Below are positions 1 through 8,264 of a DNA stretch of 64,000 nucleotides, in pieces. The position numbers were made by a program, and so were the translations under genes. Position 1 is the first letter of the stretch. The number at the start of each line of letters is the position of its first letter. The DNA comes from Bacteroidales bacterium. Lineage in GTDB: Bacteria; Bacteroidota; Bacteroidia; Bacteroidales; GCA-2748055. The stretch covers positions 30,612 through 94,611 of the forward strand of contig JACJXF010000008.1 in the NCBI GenBank assembly GCA_020636775.1, in the 5' to 3' direction. The notes below the pieces were generated by a model that was given only the letters and a program-made list of their open reading frames with translations, did not search any database and was not told where the DNA came from.

Positions 1-646
1 CAGGAATATGAATACTGCCGTCTTCAAAATAATTATTAAAGTTTTCATAAAATGAAAGCATGGTTGCTACTGAAATACCAGCATTGATTACATATTTTCC
101 GTAATCACCGGCATCATACCAGCCACCCGGTGAGGATATTTTTCCGCTTTTTCCGGTCGATGAATGTAATATGCAGGCTGTGTCGGGATGACCTTCCGGT
201 CTTGCCCATAAACCGGCATAATCAGATGTAAGTTCATAGGATGATCTCTGATAATAATAGGATTTCAGAGAAGCGTAGGCTGCCTTTCTCAAAACCGTGG
301 TTGAAATATCAAAAGCATAGGATTCTCCAAATCCCGGTATCCTGATTTTGTAATTGCCTGCAGTAGTAAGTGCTGAAAAATCACAAAGTTTTACACTGTC
401 ACCTGCATCTGACCAGTATTTTTTAGCCGACATATCCCCTGTGAACTCAACCGAATTGTCTGAGGTATTAATTATTTCGAATTTAGTGGAATCACAGAAA
501 ATCACTACAGCTATTTTTGTTGCATCGGGGTAATAACCCAGCTGGTTGATTCGAATAGATCCTGTTTGCGAGTAAGAAGAGATATAAATACTCGATAACA
601 GGCAGAGAACAGAAAGTTTCTTAATGAATTTCAGAATGAATGTCAT
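1..646 (-). CDS. Glycoside hydrolase family 9 (endoglucanase-type), N-terminal part, cut by window edge
   Basis: Reading leftward from the ATG at 646, the first 215 codons are open and run off the left edge. The N-terminus is a signal peptide ending near SSYSQ. An Ig-like CelD_N module follows, starting at IRINQLGYYPDA, the usual opening of this cellulase-associated domain. From about residue 172 comes PGGWYDAGDYGKYV, the GH9 motif whose aspartates activate the water in inverting beta-1,4-glucan cleavage. The enzyme should be exported and act on cellulose, xyloglucan or related beta-glucans. It is divergent from the secreted esterase at 912, with a 265 bp gap. The catalytic glutamate and any C-terminal sorting domain lie outside the window, so substrate and anchoring cannot be judged. 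Confidence 0.85.
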   Translation of the reverse strand, partial: MTFILKFIKKLSVLCLLSSIYISSYSQTGSIRINQLGYYPDATKIAVVIFCDSTKFEIINTSDNSVEFTGDMSAKKYWSDAGDSVKLCDFSALTTAGNYKIRIPGFGESYAFDISTTVLRKAAYASLKSYYYQRSSYELTSDYAGLWARPEGHPDTACILHSSTGKSGKISSPGGWYDAGDYGKYVINAGISVATMLSFYENFNNYFEDGSIHIP

Positions 647-911
647 GGCAATTAAGTTAGTTGGGTTTTTGAGGAAATAGTAAGTCTGGCAACAAGCTGC
701 AAGATCATCCGCAAGTTATAAAAGGATACATATTAATCAAACAATAAACATGATTTTCGTTTTATCCGGAGTGTGAACCACTTTATTTTTCCATTCCCTC
801 TGCCATTATTTTTCCAATTTTCAAACCTTCTTTTTTGCCAGGCTGGTTAACAAATTTAAAAATTAGCTTATCTTAGTTTCCCTGATGTTATAAAACTAAG
901 AAAGTATAAAA

Positions 912-1835
912 ATGATAAAGATCATATCAAGTTTTTTACTGAGTCTGAGCTTTACTTTTCTTTACGCTCAGAAGGATGATTTCACAAGACTACAGTATTT
1001 TCATAATGACAGTATTAGTTGCGACTTGGATTTATTTCTGCCGTCAAATGGTGGAAATATTGATCTGCCCCTGATGATCTTTGCTCACGGTGGTGGTTTT
1101 AAAAACGGGGGCAAAGGGGAGGGCTATGATATTTGCCGCTATCTTGCTTCACAGGGTTTTGCAGCTGCCACTATTGACTATACTCTTTATATGAGCGATA
1201 AAAGCTTTGATTGCGACGGGCAGCTGACGGAAAAGGTAAAAGCCATTCAGATAGCCGTTAACCAGTTATGGATTGCCACAGACTATATTATAAAAAACGC
1301 AGATAAATATCATATTGATACTACTAAAATCTTTATTTCAGGCAGCAGTGCAGGTGGGGAGATGGTTCTGCATGCAGCATTTTGGGACAGAAAAATTATG
1401 GGCATGTATGGGGAAGGACTTTCGCCTGATTTTAAATATGCCGGCCTGGTTTCCGGCGCGGGTGCGATCATGGATATTAATCTTATTACAAAGCCTGATC
1501 TTATCCCTGTAATGCTGTTCCACGGAAATGCTGATCATGTTGTCCCATATGGCACAGGCTCTCATCATTCCTGCCCCACAGGTTGTCCTGGCTGGCTAAT
1601 GCTATTCGGTTCCTATACTGTTTTTAACCGTGTTTGCGATTTAAACGGACATGCAGTTCTTTATACTTTTTGCGGGGGAGGTCATGAGAATTCCGGCACC
1701 CTCTTTCACACTGATATGGAAACCATAAGCCGTTTTATGAAACAGGTACTCGGGGGCAGGAAATCGATGGAGCATTATATTATTCCTACCGGAAAAACTA
1801 ATGAGCTTTCGGGGGAGTATGGGTTTTGTGAATGA
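912..1835 (+). CDS. Secreted alpha/beta-hydrolase, carboxylesterase/lipase-like
   Basis: 307 residues with a signal peptide (cleavage near LYAQ, about residue 20). The alpha/beta-hydrolase fold shows an oxyanion-hole HGGG at 59-62, the nucleophile elbow GSSAG at 144-148 (Ser146), a likely acid Asp208 in GNADHVVPY, and His258 in GGGHEN. HGGG plus GxSxG is typical of carboxylesterases and feruloyl/acetyl esterases. The cysteines near 220-254 could form disulfides after export. It lies between a GH9 glycosidase and a sulfatase, so removal of ester groups from polysaccharide is a reasonable role, but this is inferred from context only. Substrate unknown. Confidence 0.8.
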   Translation: MIKIISSFLLSLSFTFLYAQKDDFTRLQYFHNDSISCDLDLFLPSNGGNIDLPLMIFAHGGGFKNGGKGEGYDICRYLASQGFAAATIDYTLYMSDKSFDCDGQLTEKVKAIQIAVNQLWIATDYIIKNADKYHIDTTKIFISGSSAGGEMVLHAAFWDRKIMGMYGEGLSPDFKYAGLVSGAGAIMDINLITKPDLIPVMLFHGNADHVVPYGTGSHHSCPTGCPGWLMLFGSYTVFNRVCDLNGHAVLYTFCGGGHENSGTLFHTDMETISRFMKQVLGGRKSMEHYIIPTGKTNELSGEYGFCE

Positions 1836-2079
1836 GTTTTAACTCAGACCGATTTAGAATCATTCCTTAAGTTTTGACCTGGCAATAAATAAGTTACTAT
1901 TTAGTGATTTCCCCGGAAGAAGTAAGAGTTATTTTTATCAGGATGCCTTTTTATATACTACATTTTGAGACCGACTAAAATTTGAGGCTGCCAATTTTAA
2001 CCCTTATTTTGGTCTATTACTGCTACATTGGGTTTCTGAATTATCAATATTTTTGAAATACAAAAGTAAATTCGATAAA

Positions 2080-3513
2080 ATGAAGTATTCCGCATCAATT
2101 ATTGCCCTTGCACTGGCAGGTACTGCCTGTACTCAGACAAAACCAACACAAGAACTTCCTAATATAATTTATATTCTGGCTGATGATCTGGGTTATGGCG
2201 ATCTGGGCTGCTATGGTCAGGAAAAAATTGAAACCCCCAATCTGGACAAAATGGCTGCGGAGGGAATGTTGTTTACCCAGCATTATTCCGGCAGTACTGT
2301 TTGTGCGCCATCGCGTTGTGTATTAATGACTGGCAAGCATACCGGACATACTGTTGTTAGGGGAAACAAAGAGTTTCAACCGGAAGGACAGTTCCCTATG
2401 AAGGCTGAGGAAGTTACGGTTGCAGAACTTTTAAAGCAGGCAGGTTATACAACAGGTGCTTTTGGTAAATGGGGACTTGGTTTTATCGGTACCGGGGGTG
2501 ATCCCAATAGTCAGGGATTTGATGAATTTTTTGGATATAACTGCCAGCGACAGGCACACAGGTACTTTCCGGAGCATCTATGGCATAATGATCAAAAGGT
2601 AATTCTGGAAGGAAATGATTTCAAAGAAACAGAAACTTACTCAGCAAATGTCATACATGAGCAGGCCATAAAATTTATAAAGGATAATAAAAACAAGCCC
2701 TTTTTTCTGTACTATCCCAGTACAATTCCTCATGCTGAGTTAATTATACCTGAAGGTGAAATGAAGCAGAAATACCAAGGAAAATTTCAAGAGACACCCT
2801 ACATTGATAGCAATCCCGGAGCAAATTACGGAGATGAAGATTTTGAGGTAAAATATTATTGTTCACAGCCGGAGCCTCGTACCACTTTTGCAGCCATGGT
2901 CTCTCAACTCGACAAGCAGGTTGGAGAGGTTCTTGCCACACTGAAGGAACAGGGCCTTGATAAGAAAACCATTGTAATCTTTGCTTCTGACAACGGTCCG
3001 CATAAGGAAGGTGGGGCAGATCCTGAATTTTTTAACAGCAACGGAAATTTAAGGGGATTCAAGAGAGATCTTTATGAAGGAGGTGTAAGGAGTCCGATGA
3101 TTGTCTGGTGGCCGGAAACGATCCGTCAGGGAAGTAAATCGGACCTTATATCGGCTTTCTGGGATGTTTTGCCAACTTTGGCCGATATAGCAAGTATTTC
3201 TGTTCCGGAAAAAATTGACGGTATTTCGTTCCTGCCCGAGCTTCTGGGTAAAAAACAGGAGCAACACGACCATCTTTACTGGGAATTTCACGAACAGGGA
3301 GGGAAGCAGGCTGTTCGGAAAGGTAATTGGAAATTGATTAAATTAAATGTTTATAATCCTGAAAAAACACAAATAGAACTATATGATCTGACAAATGATC
3401 CGGAAGAACAAAATGATGTTTCCCAAAGGCATCCCGACATAGTTACTCAGCTGGAGGAGATCATGAAATCTGAACATTTGTATAACGCCGACTTTCCATT
3501 TGACGGTTCATAG
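2080..3513 (+). CDS. Sulfatase (arylsulfatase A-like, type I formylglycine)
   Basis: 477 residues from the ATG at 2080. An in-frame TTG at 2053 would add nine charged residues before the signal sequence and is less likely. The N-terminus is a signal peptide followed by a cysteine (LAGTAC), possibly a lipoprotein anchor, although the lipobox is imperfect. ADDLGYGDLG supplies metal-binding aspartates near residues 35-36. The signature CAPSRCVLMTGKHTGH starts at Cys75; this cysteine becomes formylglycine in the C-x-[AP]-S-R family. FASDNGPHKEGG is the second conserved metal/catalytic segment. The family hydrolyses sulfate esters, here probably on sulfated polysaccharides in the periplasm. No maturase gene is visible in the window. 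Confidence 0.9.
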   Translation: MKYSASIIALALAGTACTQTKPTQELPNIIYILADDLGYGDLGCYGQEKIETPNLDKMAAEGMLFTQHYSGSTVCAPSRCVLMTGKHTGHTVVRGNKEFQPEGQFPMKAEEVTVAELLKQAGYTTGAFGKWGLGFIGTGGDPNSQGFDEFFGYNCQRQAHRYFPEHLWHNDQKVILEGNDFKETETYSANVIHEQAIKFIKDNKNKPFFLYYPSTIPHAELIIPEGEMKQKYQGKFQETPYIDSNPGANYGDEDFEVKYYCSQPEPRTTFAAMVSQLDKQVGEVLATLKEQGLDKKTIVIFASDNGPHKEGGADPEFFNSNGNLRGFKRDLYEGGVRSPMIVWWPETIRQGSKSDLISAFWDVLPTLADIASISVPEKIDGISFLPELLGKKQEQHDHLYWEFHEQGGKQAVRKGNWKLIKLNVYNPEKTQIELYDLTNDPEEQNDVSQRHPDIVTQLEEIMKSEHLYNADFPFDGS

Positions 3514-3769
3514 CCTTCCCCTGACTTTTGCGACAGTTACTTTAAATGCTTGAGTTTTGAAAATCCTCAGATGCAATAATTGCAATAGACAATACTGGGG
3601 GTTTGGTCGCAGGAATACCAGCTATTCTTGAAAATTTGCAAAAACGGTTATAATATTTTCTGCTCGGCAGTCTCCCTTCAGACAAAAAACAATAGGAAAG
3701 TTTTAGGATCCTTTTAATATTATGAAAGACATCAATCCAGCTAAACAAAAATATGCCAGCAGTTAAGGG

Positions 3770-4936
3770 CTAAAAGTTTTTATTGATATTTAAATTTGGC
3801 AATACAAAATTAATTGGGAAGGTATATAAAACACTTACGGGTTTACCTCTTTGATATCCGGGTTTCCATTTTGGGGATAACATTACCACTCTTAAAGCTT
3901 CGGCATCGAGCAAAGGATCAACACTCACAACAATACTGGGATTACAGACATTTCCTTCGCTGTTTATTTCAAATTGTAAAATTACCCGGCCTTGTTTACT
4001 GTTCTCTGCAGCTTCGGTCGGGTAGGTAAGGTTTTGGGCAATAAACTTCCTGAATTCAATTGCCGGATCACCATTATTAAATGTGGGCATATCCTCAACC
4101 ACAAAATAAACATCACGATCACCGGTAAAAGTTTCCTCCTCATAAAGAGGTTTTTCAACTTTAGGCTTATATGCCAGGCTGCTGTTTTCCGAAAAATTAA
4201 AATCCCAGGAACAGGCAGTATTTACCGGCAGATTGTTTTGGTATCCCGGTTCCCAGGGAGGAGATTCGGCCAGGATTCGCATGGCTTCGATATTCAGATC
4301 AGAAATGGCCGGATAAGCAATAACCGGGTTCCTGATCATCCCTTTAGAATCAATAACAAAGCTTACGTGCACCCAGGAAGACTCTCCTTTTACAGCTGCA
4401 TAAATGGGATATATCAGATTGGATTCAACAAATTTCCGGAATTCAACCTTTGGATCTCCACCATTAAAAGTGGGCATCTTTTCAACCAGATTGAAGATGC
4501 CATTTGGATTCATATGCTCTTTGTCTTTGTTGCTCAGACTTTTTATTACTGCCGGGTCAACAAAATAGTCCTGAGCATCATTTTGTAAATAATCCCATAC
4601 TTTATCATAATTCAGCAGCATCAAGGTATCATTGTTATCGTCAAAATAAATCCAGTTACCATAAGGTATATCCTGATTATACATACCTGTGGCGGCCAGC
4701 CTTCCCATTCCGGCATAAAAGTAAAACCGCCCGTGCCTGATAAAAGGATCATCCGAAGCAAGTCTTCCTTTAAAACTTAATATGGAATCGGTGGTGAATT
4801 CTTTAATCTCAAAACTCCCGTCTTTGAGGGCCTTTTTTTCCCGGAAGAAACAGCATGGATACACTGCATATTGAGAAAACCCTGATAATGCCAGGCAAAG
4901 GATGAGGATTGTTCCAAATAGTTTTTTCATTATCAA
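3770..4936 (-). CDS. Periplasmic protein with two TonB C-terminal domains
   Basis: 388 residues; a second start lies two codons inside (MKKLFG). A signal peptide (1-21) leads to a region with FRHG/MYN-type motifs resembling the MORN-like segments of Bacteroidota toxin-immunity and TonB-family proteins. Two TonB_C-like domains follow, about 165-249 and 294-380. Each has the pattern E-M-P-T-F-N-x-G-D-P, FRKF, NLxYP, a beta strand with V/I-x-F-x-I-x-S-x-G, then W-x-P-G-Y. The domains clearly arose by duplication. There is no ordinary TonB membrane anchor plus proline-rich spanner, so it may not energise receptors and could be a periplasmic partner of outer membrane proteins. The domain call is firm; the function is not. 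Confidence 0.75.
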   Translation of the reverse strand: MIMKKLFGTILILCLALSGFSQYAVYPCCFFREKKALKDGSFEIKEFTTDSILSFKGRLASDDPFIRHGRFYFYAGMGRLAATGMYNQDIPYGNWIYFDDNNDTLMLLNYDKVWDYLQNDAQDYFVDPAVIKSLSNKDKEHMNPNGIFNLVEKMPTFNGGDPKVEFRKFVESNLIYPIYAAVKGESSWVHVSFVIDSKGMIRNPVIAYPAISDLNIEAMRILAESPPWEPGYQNNLPVNTACSWDFNFSENSSLAYKPKVEKPLYEEETFTGDRDVYFVVEDMPTFNNGDPAIEFRKFIAQNLTYPTEAAENSKQGRVILQFEINSEGNVCNPSIVVSVDPLLDAEALRVVMLSPKWKPGYQRGKPVSVLYTFPINFVLPNLNINKNF

Positions 4937-5325
4937 TTGAAAAGTTTATAACAGAGGCCTATAACAAATATAATAATTCATTGGGAAAAAATCCGGGATA
5001 CTAATGATTTATATGGATTGGAAACTAAGCGGCTAAAGAGGGCTGCCTTTCGTAATTTAAATCATTTTCCTTAGGATTTTAAGTTCAGCCTGACTAAGCA
5101 GAATTTTCAGACATGAGATTCCAGTTTGGCACTTCAAAATAGGGTGATCCGTATAAAGTACCTTTCACAAAGCTCTCTACTATAATTCCCGACCCTCATC
5201 TGCCTTTCAAAGTCGTATTCAGCACTTATGACTGCCTTTCGAATTTTGTTAATCATCTGTTAAATTATCCTCAATATCAAACATATATGCAAGGGGAATG
5301 TTACGATTTATGAACAAGAATTAAG
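4937..5325. other. Intergenic region between divergent genes, nothing recognised
   Basis: 389 bp between the start of the TonB-C protein (minus strand) and the start of the TlpA-like gene (plus strand). It must hold both promoters, but I see no convincing TTG/TAnnTTTG pair, no RNA-like structure and no repeat. Confidence 0.5.
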
Positions 5326-5814
5326 ATGAAAAATCTTCTGGTTTTTATCACATTATCATTTATGACTTTTAATCTGAGTTCTGCTCAGGAAGTCAGGAAA
5401 ATTTCAAAATCTGATCTGAGTGAGATATTGAATAATCCTACCCATAAACTTCATGTGATAAACTTCTGGGCGAGCTGGTGTGGACCCTGTGTTTCTGAGC
5501 TTCCGGAATTTCAGCAGGTGGTTAATAATTCAGACAGCAGTAAAGTTGACTTCCTTTTTATAAGTCTGGATTTCCCTTCCGAAGCCGATAAAAAACTGTT
5601 ACCCTTTTTAAAAAAGTCAGGATATAATTTTAATGTTGCCCTGATAACCGATATTGATTATAATTCCTGGATTGAAATGGTCGACCCCAACTGGCAGGGA
5701 AATATACCTTCCACACTTTTCTATAATAATCCGGAAAAGCTGCATTATTTTATTTCCGAACCGATTAACAAAGAAAGACTTACAAGTACAATTGATTCAC
5801 TTTTAACTAAATAA
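5326..5814 (+). CDS. TlpA-like thiol-disulfide oxidoreductase
   Basis: 162 residues with a signal peptide ending near LSSAQ. A thioredoxin fold carries the redox-active WCGPC at 51-55 in the context INFWASWCGPC, and the cis-proline segment NIPSTLF. It should act in the periplasm, reducing disulfides or serving in the resAlike/TlpA role of keeping substrates reduced. The next gene, a redoxin with a single cysteine, starts 6 bp downstream, so the two are almost certainly co-transcribed and may work as an electron donor/peroxidase pair. This pairing is inferred from spacing. Confidence 0.85.
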   Translation: MKNLLVFITLSFMTFNLSSAQEVRKISKSDLSEILNNPTHKLHVINFWASWCGPCVSELPEFQQVVNNSDSSKVDFLFISLDFPSEADKKLLPFLKKSGYNFNVALITDIDYNSWIEMVDPNWQGNIPSTLFYNNPEKLHYFISEPINKERLTSTIDSLLTK

Positions 5815-5820
5815 GCTACA

Positions 5821-6426
5821 ATGAAAAAGAAAACTTTATTTTTCGCAGTCATTTTAAGTCTGGTCCTGATCAGCAGTCTTCAGGCTCAATATAAAATTGG
5901 AGATGTGATTACTGATTTCAGTCTTAAAAATGTAGATAATAAAATGGTATCCCTTTCCCAGTTCAAAACTGCAAAGGGTTTCATAATTGTCTTTACAAGT
6001 AATACCTGTCCTTTTGCCAATAAATATGAGAGTAGGATAAAAATGCTTGACAAAGAATTTAAGGGAAAAAATTATCCGGTAATAGCTATTGGCAGTAACG
6101 ATGTGGGTATTAATCCAGGTGACTCATTTGAAGAAATGCAAAAGAAATCAAAAGATGATAGTTTCACTTTTCCTTATTTGCACGATGAGACCCAGGAGAT
6201 TGCCAAAAATTTCGGAGCCACAAATACCCCTCATGTTTTTGTTGTGGCAAAAGAGAATAATCAGATGGTCTTAAAATATATGGGAGCCATTGATAATAAT
6301 GTTGATGATGCATCAAAGGCCGATAAGAAATATGTTGCTGATGCGGTAAACTCCCTCCTTGACGGAAAAAATCCTGCTGTAAGTTCTACCAAAGCTATTG
6401 GTTGTGGTATTAAATGGAAGAAGTAA
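5821..6426 (+). CDS. Secreted redoxin/peroxiredoxin-like protein with single Cys motif
   Basis: 201 residues with a signal peptide (cleavage near LQAQ). The AhpC/TSA-redoxin fold has FTSNTCPFANKYESRI, with Cys63 at the position of the first thioredoxin cysteine. The second Cys of CxxC is replaced by Ala (C-P-F-A), giving a one-cysteine active site; there is another cysteine near the C-terminus (IGCGIKWKK). NTPHVFVV is the cis-proline loop. Proteins with this CPFANKY motif are common in Bacteroidota as redoxin-domain proteins. It follows the TlpA-like gene by 6 bp. Peroxide reduction is the likely role, but a dithiol-independent function cannot be excluded. Confidence 0.8.
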   Translation: MKKKTLFFAVILSLVLISSLQAQYKIGDVITDFSLKNVDNKMVSLSQFKTAKGFIIVFTSNTCPFANKYESRIKMLDKEFKGKNYPVIAIGSNDVGINPGDSFEEMQKKSKDDSFTFPYLHDETQEIAKNFGATNTPHVFVVAKENNQMVLKYMGAIDNNVDDASKADKKYVADAVNSLLDGKNPAVSSTKAIGCGIKWKK

Positions 6427-6436
6427 TACTTGATAT

Positions 6437-6472
6437 CCGGGCAGGGCTCAATATTAATTGTGTCCTGTCCGG
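6437..6472 (+). terminator. Possible terminator hairpin after the redoxin gene
   Basis: CCGGGCAGG at 6437-6445 pairs with CCTGTCCGG at 6464-6472 (nine pairs including one G-U) around an 18-nt loop, starting 10 bp after the stop codon. The trailing sequence is A/T-rich (AATTAATTTATC) but has no clean T-run. Confidence 0.4.
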
Positions 6473-6494
6473 AATTAATTTATCTGATGATTAA

Positions 6495-7112
6495 CTAATT
6501 AGGCTTTGCTTTTTCTTCAGCATCCTTTACACATCGGACAGAAAAACCATAGTCTTTTTCGGTGTATTTTTCGTAGATATCCTGACTATCCCTTGATATT
6601 CTTCTGAACCATGCAGATTTTTCAGTTCCTTCAATACTGCTCCACCAGTATCCGTCAAAATCTATTCCCTCGAACTTCCCGTTAGAGTTCATTCTGCCAC
6701 CGGGCAGTGCACTGAAATTCCAAAGATTATCACCGCTGGATGCTCTTAAAGCCCATCCTGTTGACGATTTCAACTGTCCACCTGCAGGGTAATCCAAGCT
6801 CACAAAAGCGATCATGGTTTTCCATTCTTCATTACCGGGTAAGTGCCAGCCGGGAGGACAGCTTTTTTCTGCTGCCTCAAGTGTGTATAAATAGCCATAT
6901 GTCTTCGCATTTTCCGGCTTGTCGTTATATGCGCGACAACCACTCTCTGATTTGAAAGCGAGGTTTTCCGCCATCCATATCTGATTTCCTATCTGGGTTG
7001 TCAGATAGCTTTTTCCATCTCTGACATCAACAAGAGTATCAGTAAGCTGTCCGGAAACTTTTAACAGGGGAGCGAGAAAGACAATTGTGATTAAAATTGA
7101 TTTTTGGATCAT
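6495..7112 (-). CDS. FISUMP-domain exported protein
   Basis: 205 residues with a signal peptide (cleavage near VSGQ). The FISUMP domain (Fibrobacter succinogenes major paralogous domain) covers nearly the whole mature protein. It begins with VRDGKSYLTTQIGNQIWMAENL, then GYLYTLEAAEKSCPPGWHLP, and ends with GFSVRCVKD. This C-type-lectin-like module is widespread on Bacteroidota surface proteins; its ligand is generally unknown, with adhesion or carbohydrate binding suspected. There is no T9SS tail or lipobox, so it is probably periplasmic or freely secreted. It stands alone, convergent with the redoxin operon. Confidence 0.8.
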   Translation of the reverse strand: MIQKSILITIVFLAPLLKVSGQLTDTLVDVRDGKSYLTTQIGNQIWMAENLAFKSESGCRAYNDKPENAKTYGYLYTLEAAEKSCPPGWHLPGNEEWKTMIAFVSLDYPAGGQLKSSTGWALRASSGDNLWNFSALPGGRMNSNGKFEGIDFDGYWWSSIEGTEKSAWFRRISRDSQDIYEKYTEKDYGFSVRCVKDAEEKAKPN

Positions 7113-7560
7113 GACTGTAATTTATGTTAGTAATCTGAAAATTAAACCCTTTTGGCATAAATCTAAAACATAAATGCCCTTACTTACAACTCTGGTCAAA
7201 GGTGAACACTTGTCCTGCTACATCCGACCACTTAATTTTTTCACCAGCAAATACCTCCGGCATTTTGGAAAGTCTGAATTCAATTCTTGATTAAAATATT
7301 TGTTACACATAATCGACCTTTTGAAATTCACTGATATACATTAACTTATGATCTCACATATTTTTAACATATAACCAGACTTATTGTTCAATTACTAAAT
7401 CAATACCTTATTATTGTGGAATGATAAGTGGGATTATCAATAAAATTTGACAGGTTATGAATTGTACATGGAAAAGTAATGAGTTAATGGTTGAATTAGG
7501 TTTTGTATGTAGGGAGGGATACTTTAGGATATGCTAGTTCTAAATATCTTATTGGTTTAA
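7113..7560. other. Intergenic region, nothing recognised
   Basis: 448 A/T-rich bases upstream of the FISUMP gene and downstream of the small barrel gene. No open frame with coding character, repeat or clear promoter was found. Confidence 0.5.
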
Positions 7561-8073
7561 TCAATAATTTTTTTTCTTTGACCCTAAATTAAACGAGTAC
7601 CCAAATCCCAGGGTCCAGGCTATCATATTATTACTGAAACTCCATGCCGGTGCAAGTTTAAATACAAATCCCTTATCTCCCTGAAACCGGTATCCAAGCT
7701 TAATCATAAAGTTATTGGCTCTCAGCCAGTAAACGGCTTGTGGCTCAAAAAATTTATTTTTTTTCCCGATAAGTACTCCACCACTAAATTCGTAAACGTA
7801 TTCAAAATATGGAGTCATATTTGCAGATGCCACTATACCAATATTCTCCCTTAGAGGAAATATTCTGCTATAGCCCAATGCAGGAAAATATATTAGAAAG
7901 TCAATGCAAACTGAATTTTTTCTTACATCAAAGAGGGTGGGGGTTTTACTTTTATCCGACAGTTCCAGGGTATCACCATAACTTGCAACAAGCTGAGAGT
8001 TGCTGACGCTATACTGTGAGTAAATCTGAATTGAAATACACAATAGAATTAAACAAAAGCTTAAGATCTTCAT
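7561..8073 (-). CDS. Small outer membrane beta-barrel-like protein, unknown function
   Basis: 170 residues from the ATG at 8073, chosen because it begins the signal peptide MKILSFCLILLCISIQIYSQ. An open frame continues 28 codons upstream to 8157, but those residues would sit in front of the signal. The mature part is built from alternating hydrophobic strands (GYSRIFPL, IGIVASANM, FMIKLGYRF, AWTLGFGYSF) and ends with a polar lysine-rich tail plus a terminal tyrosine. This resembles eight-stranded outer membrane barrels. No catalytic motif, no close family recognised. Genes on both sides are separated by 190 bp or more, so it seems monocistronic. Confidence 0.55.
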   Translation of the reverse strand: MKILSFCLILLCISIQIYSQYSVSNSQLVASYGDTLELSDKSKTPTLFDVRKNSVCIDFLIYFPALGYSRIFPLRENIGIVASANMTPYFEYVYEFSGGVLIGKKNKFFEPQAVYWLRANNFMIKLGYRFQGDKGFVFKLAPAWSFSNNMIAWTLGFGYSFNLGSKKKNY

Positions 8074-8205
8074 ATTTAGAAGATTTATAATATGGAAGAT
8101 AGACAACAGATTGAAATAAGTCAAGTGTTTTTTCAATTTCTGCAAAATTGAAGACACTAAATGCTAAGTTTAATATATTGAAACCGACAGGAAAGCATTT
8201 ACCCC

Positions 8206-8221
8206 TGCCTACCGGCAGGCA
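8206..8221. repeat. Near-palindromic interspersed repeat (CCGG-centred)
   Basis: TGCCTACCGGCAGGCA is a 16-bp near-perfect palindrome (one mismatched pair) centred on CCGG, between the alpha/beta hydrolase gene and the small barrel gene. Its minus-strand reading yields CLPVGRG, a string I know from spurious annotations across Bacteroidota, where this GC-rich palindrome is scattered between genes. It is a REP-like element, not coding. Confidence 0.6.
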
Positions 8222-8264
8222 TGCATTCACCTGATCCCTTGATCCGCCAATCCATATAACCCCA

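Noticed and set aside
3542..3748. 68-codon minus-strand open frame downstream of the sulfatase
   Set aside because: No signal, motif or neighbour support; the opposite strand looks at least as protein-like.
3992..4588. 198-codon plus-strand open frame in the TonB-C protein gene
   Set aside because: Antisense to a protein with two recognisable domains; no motif of its own.
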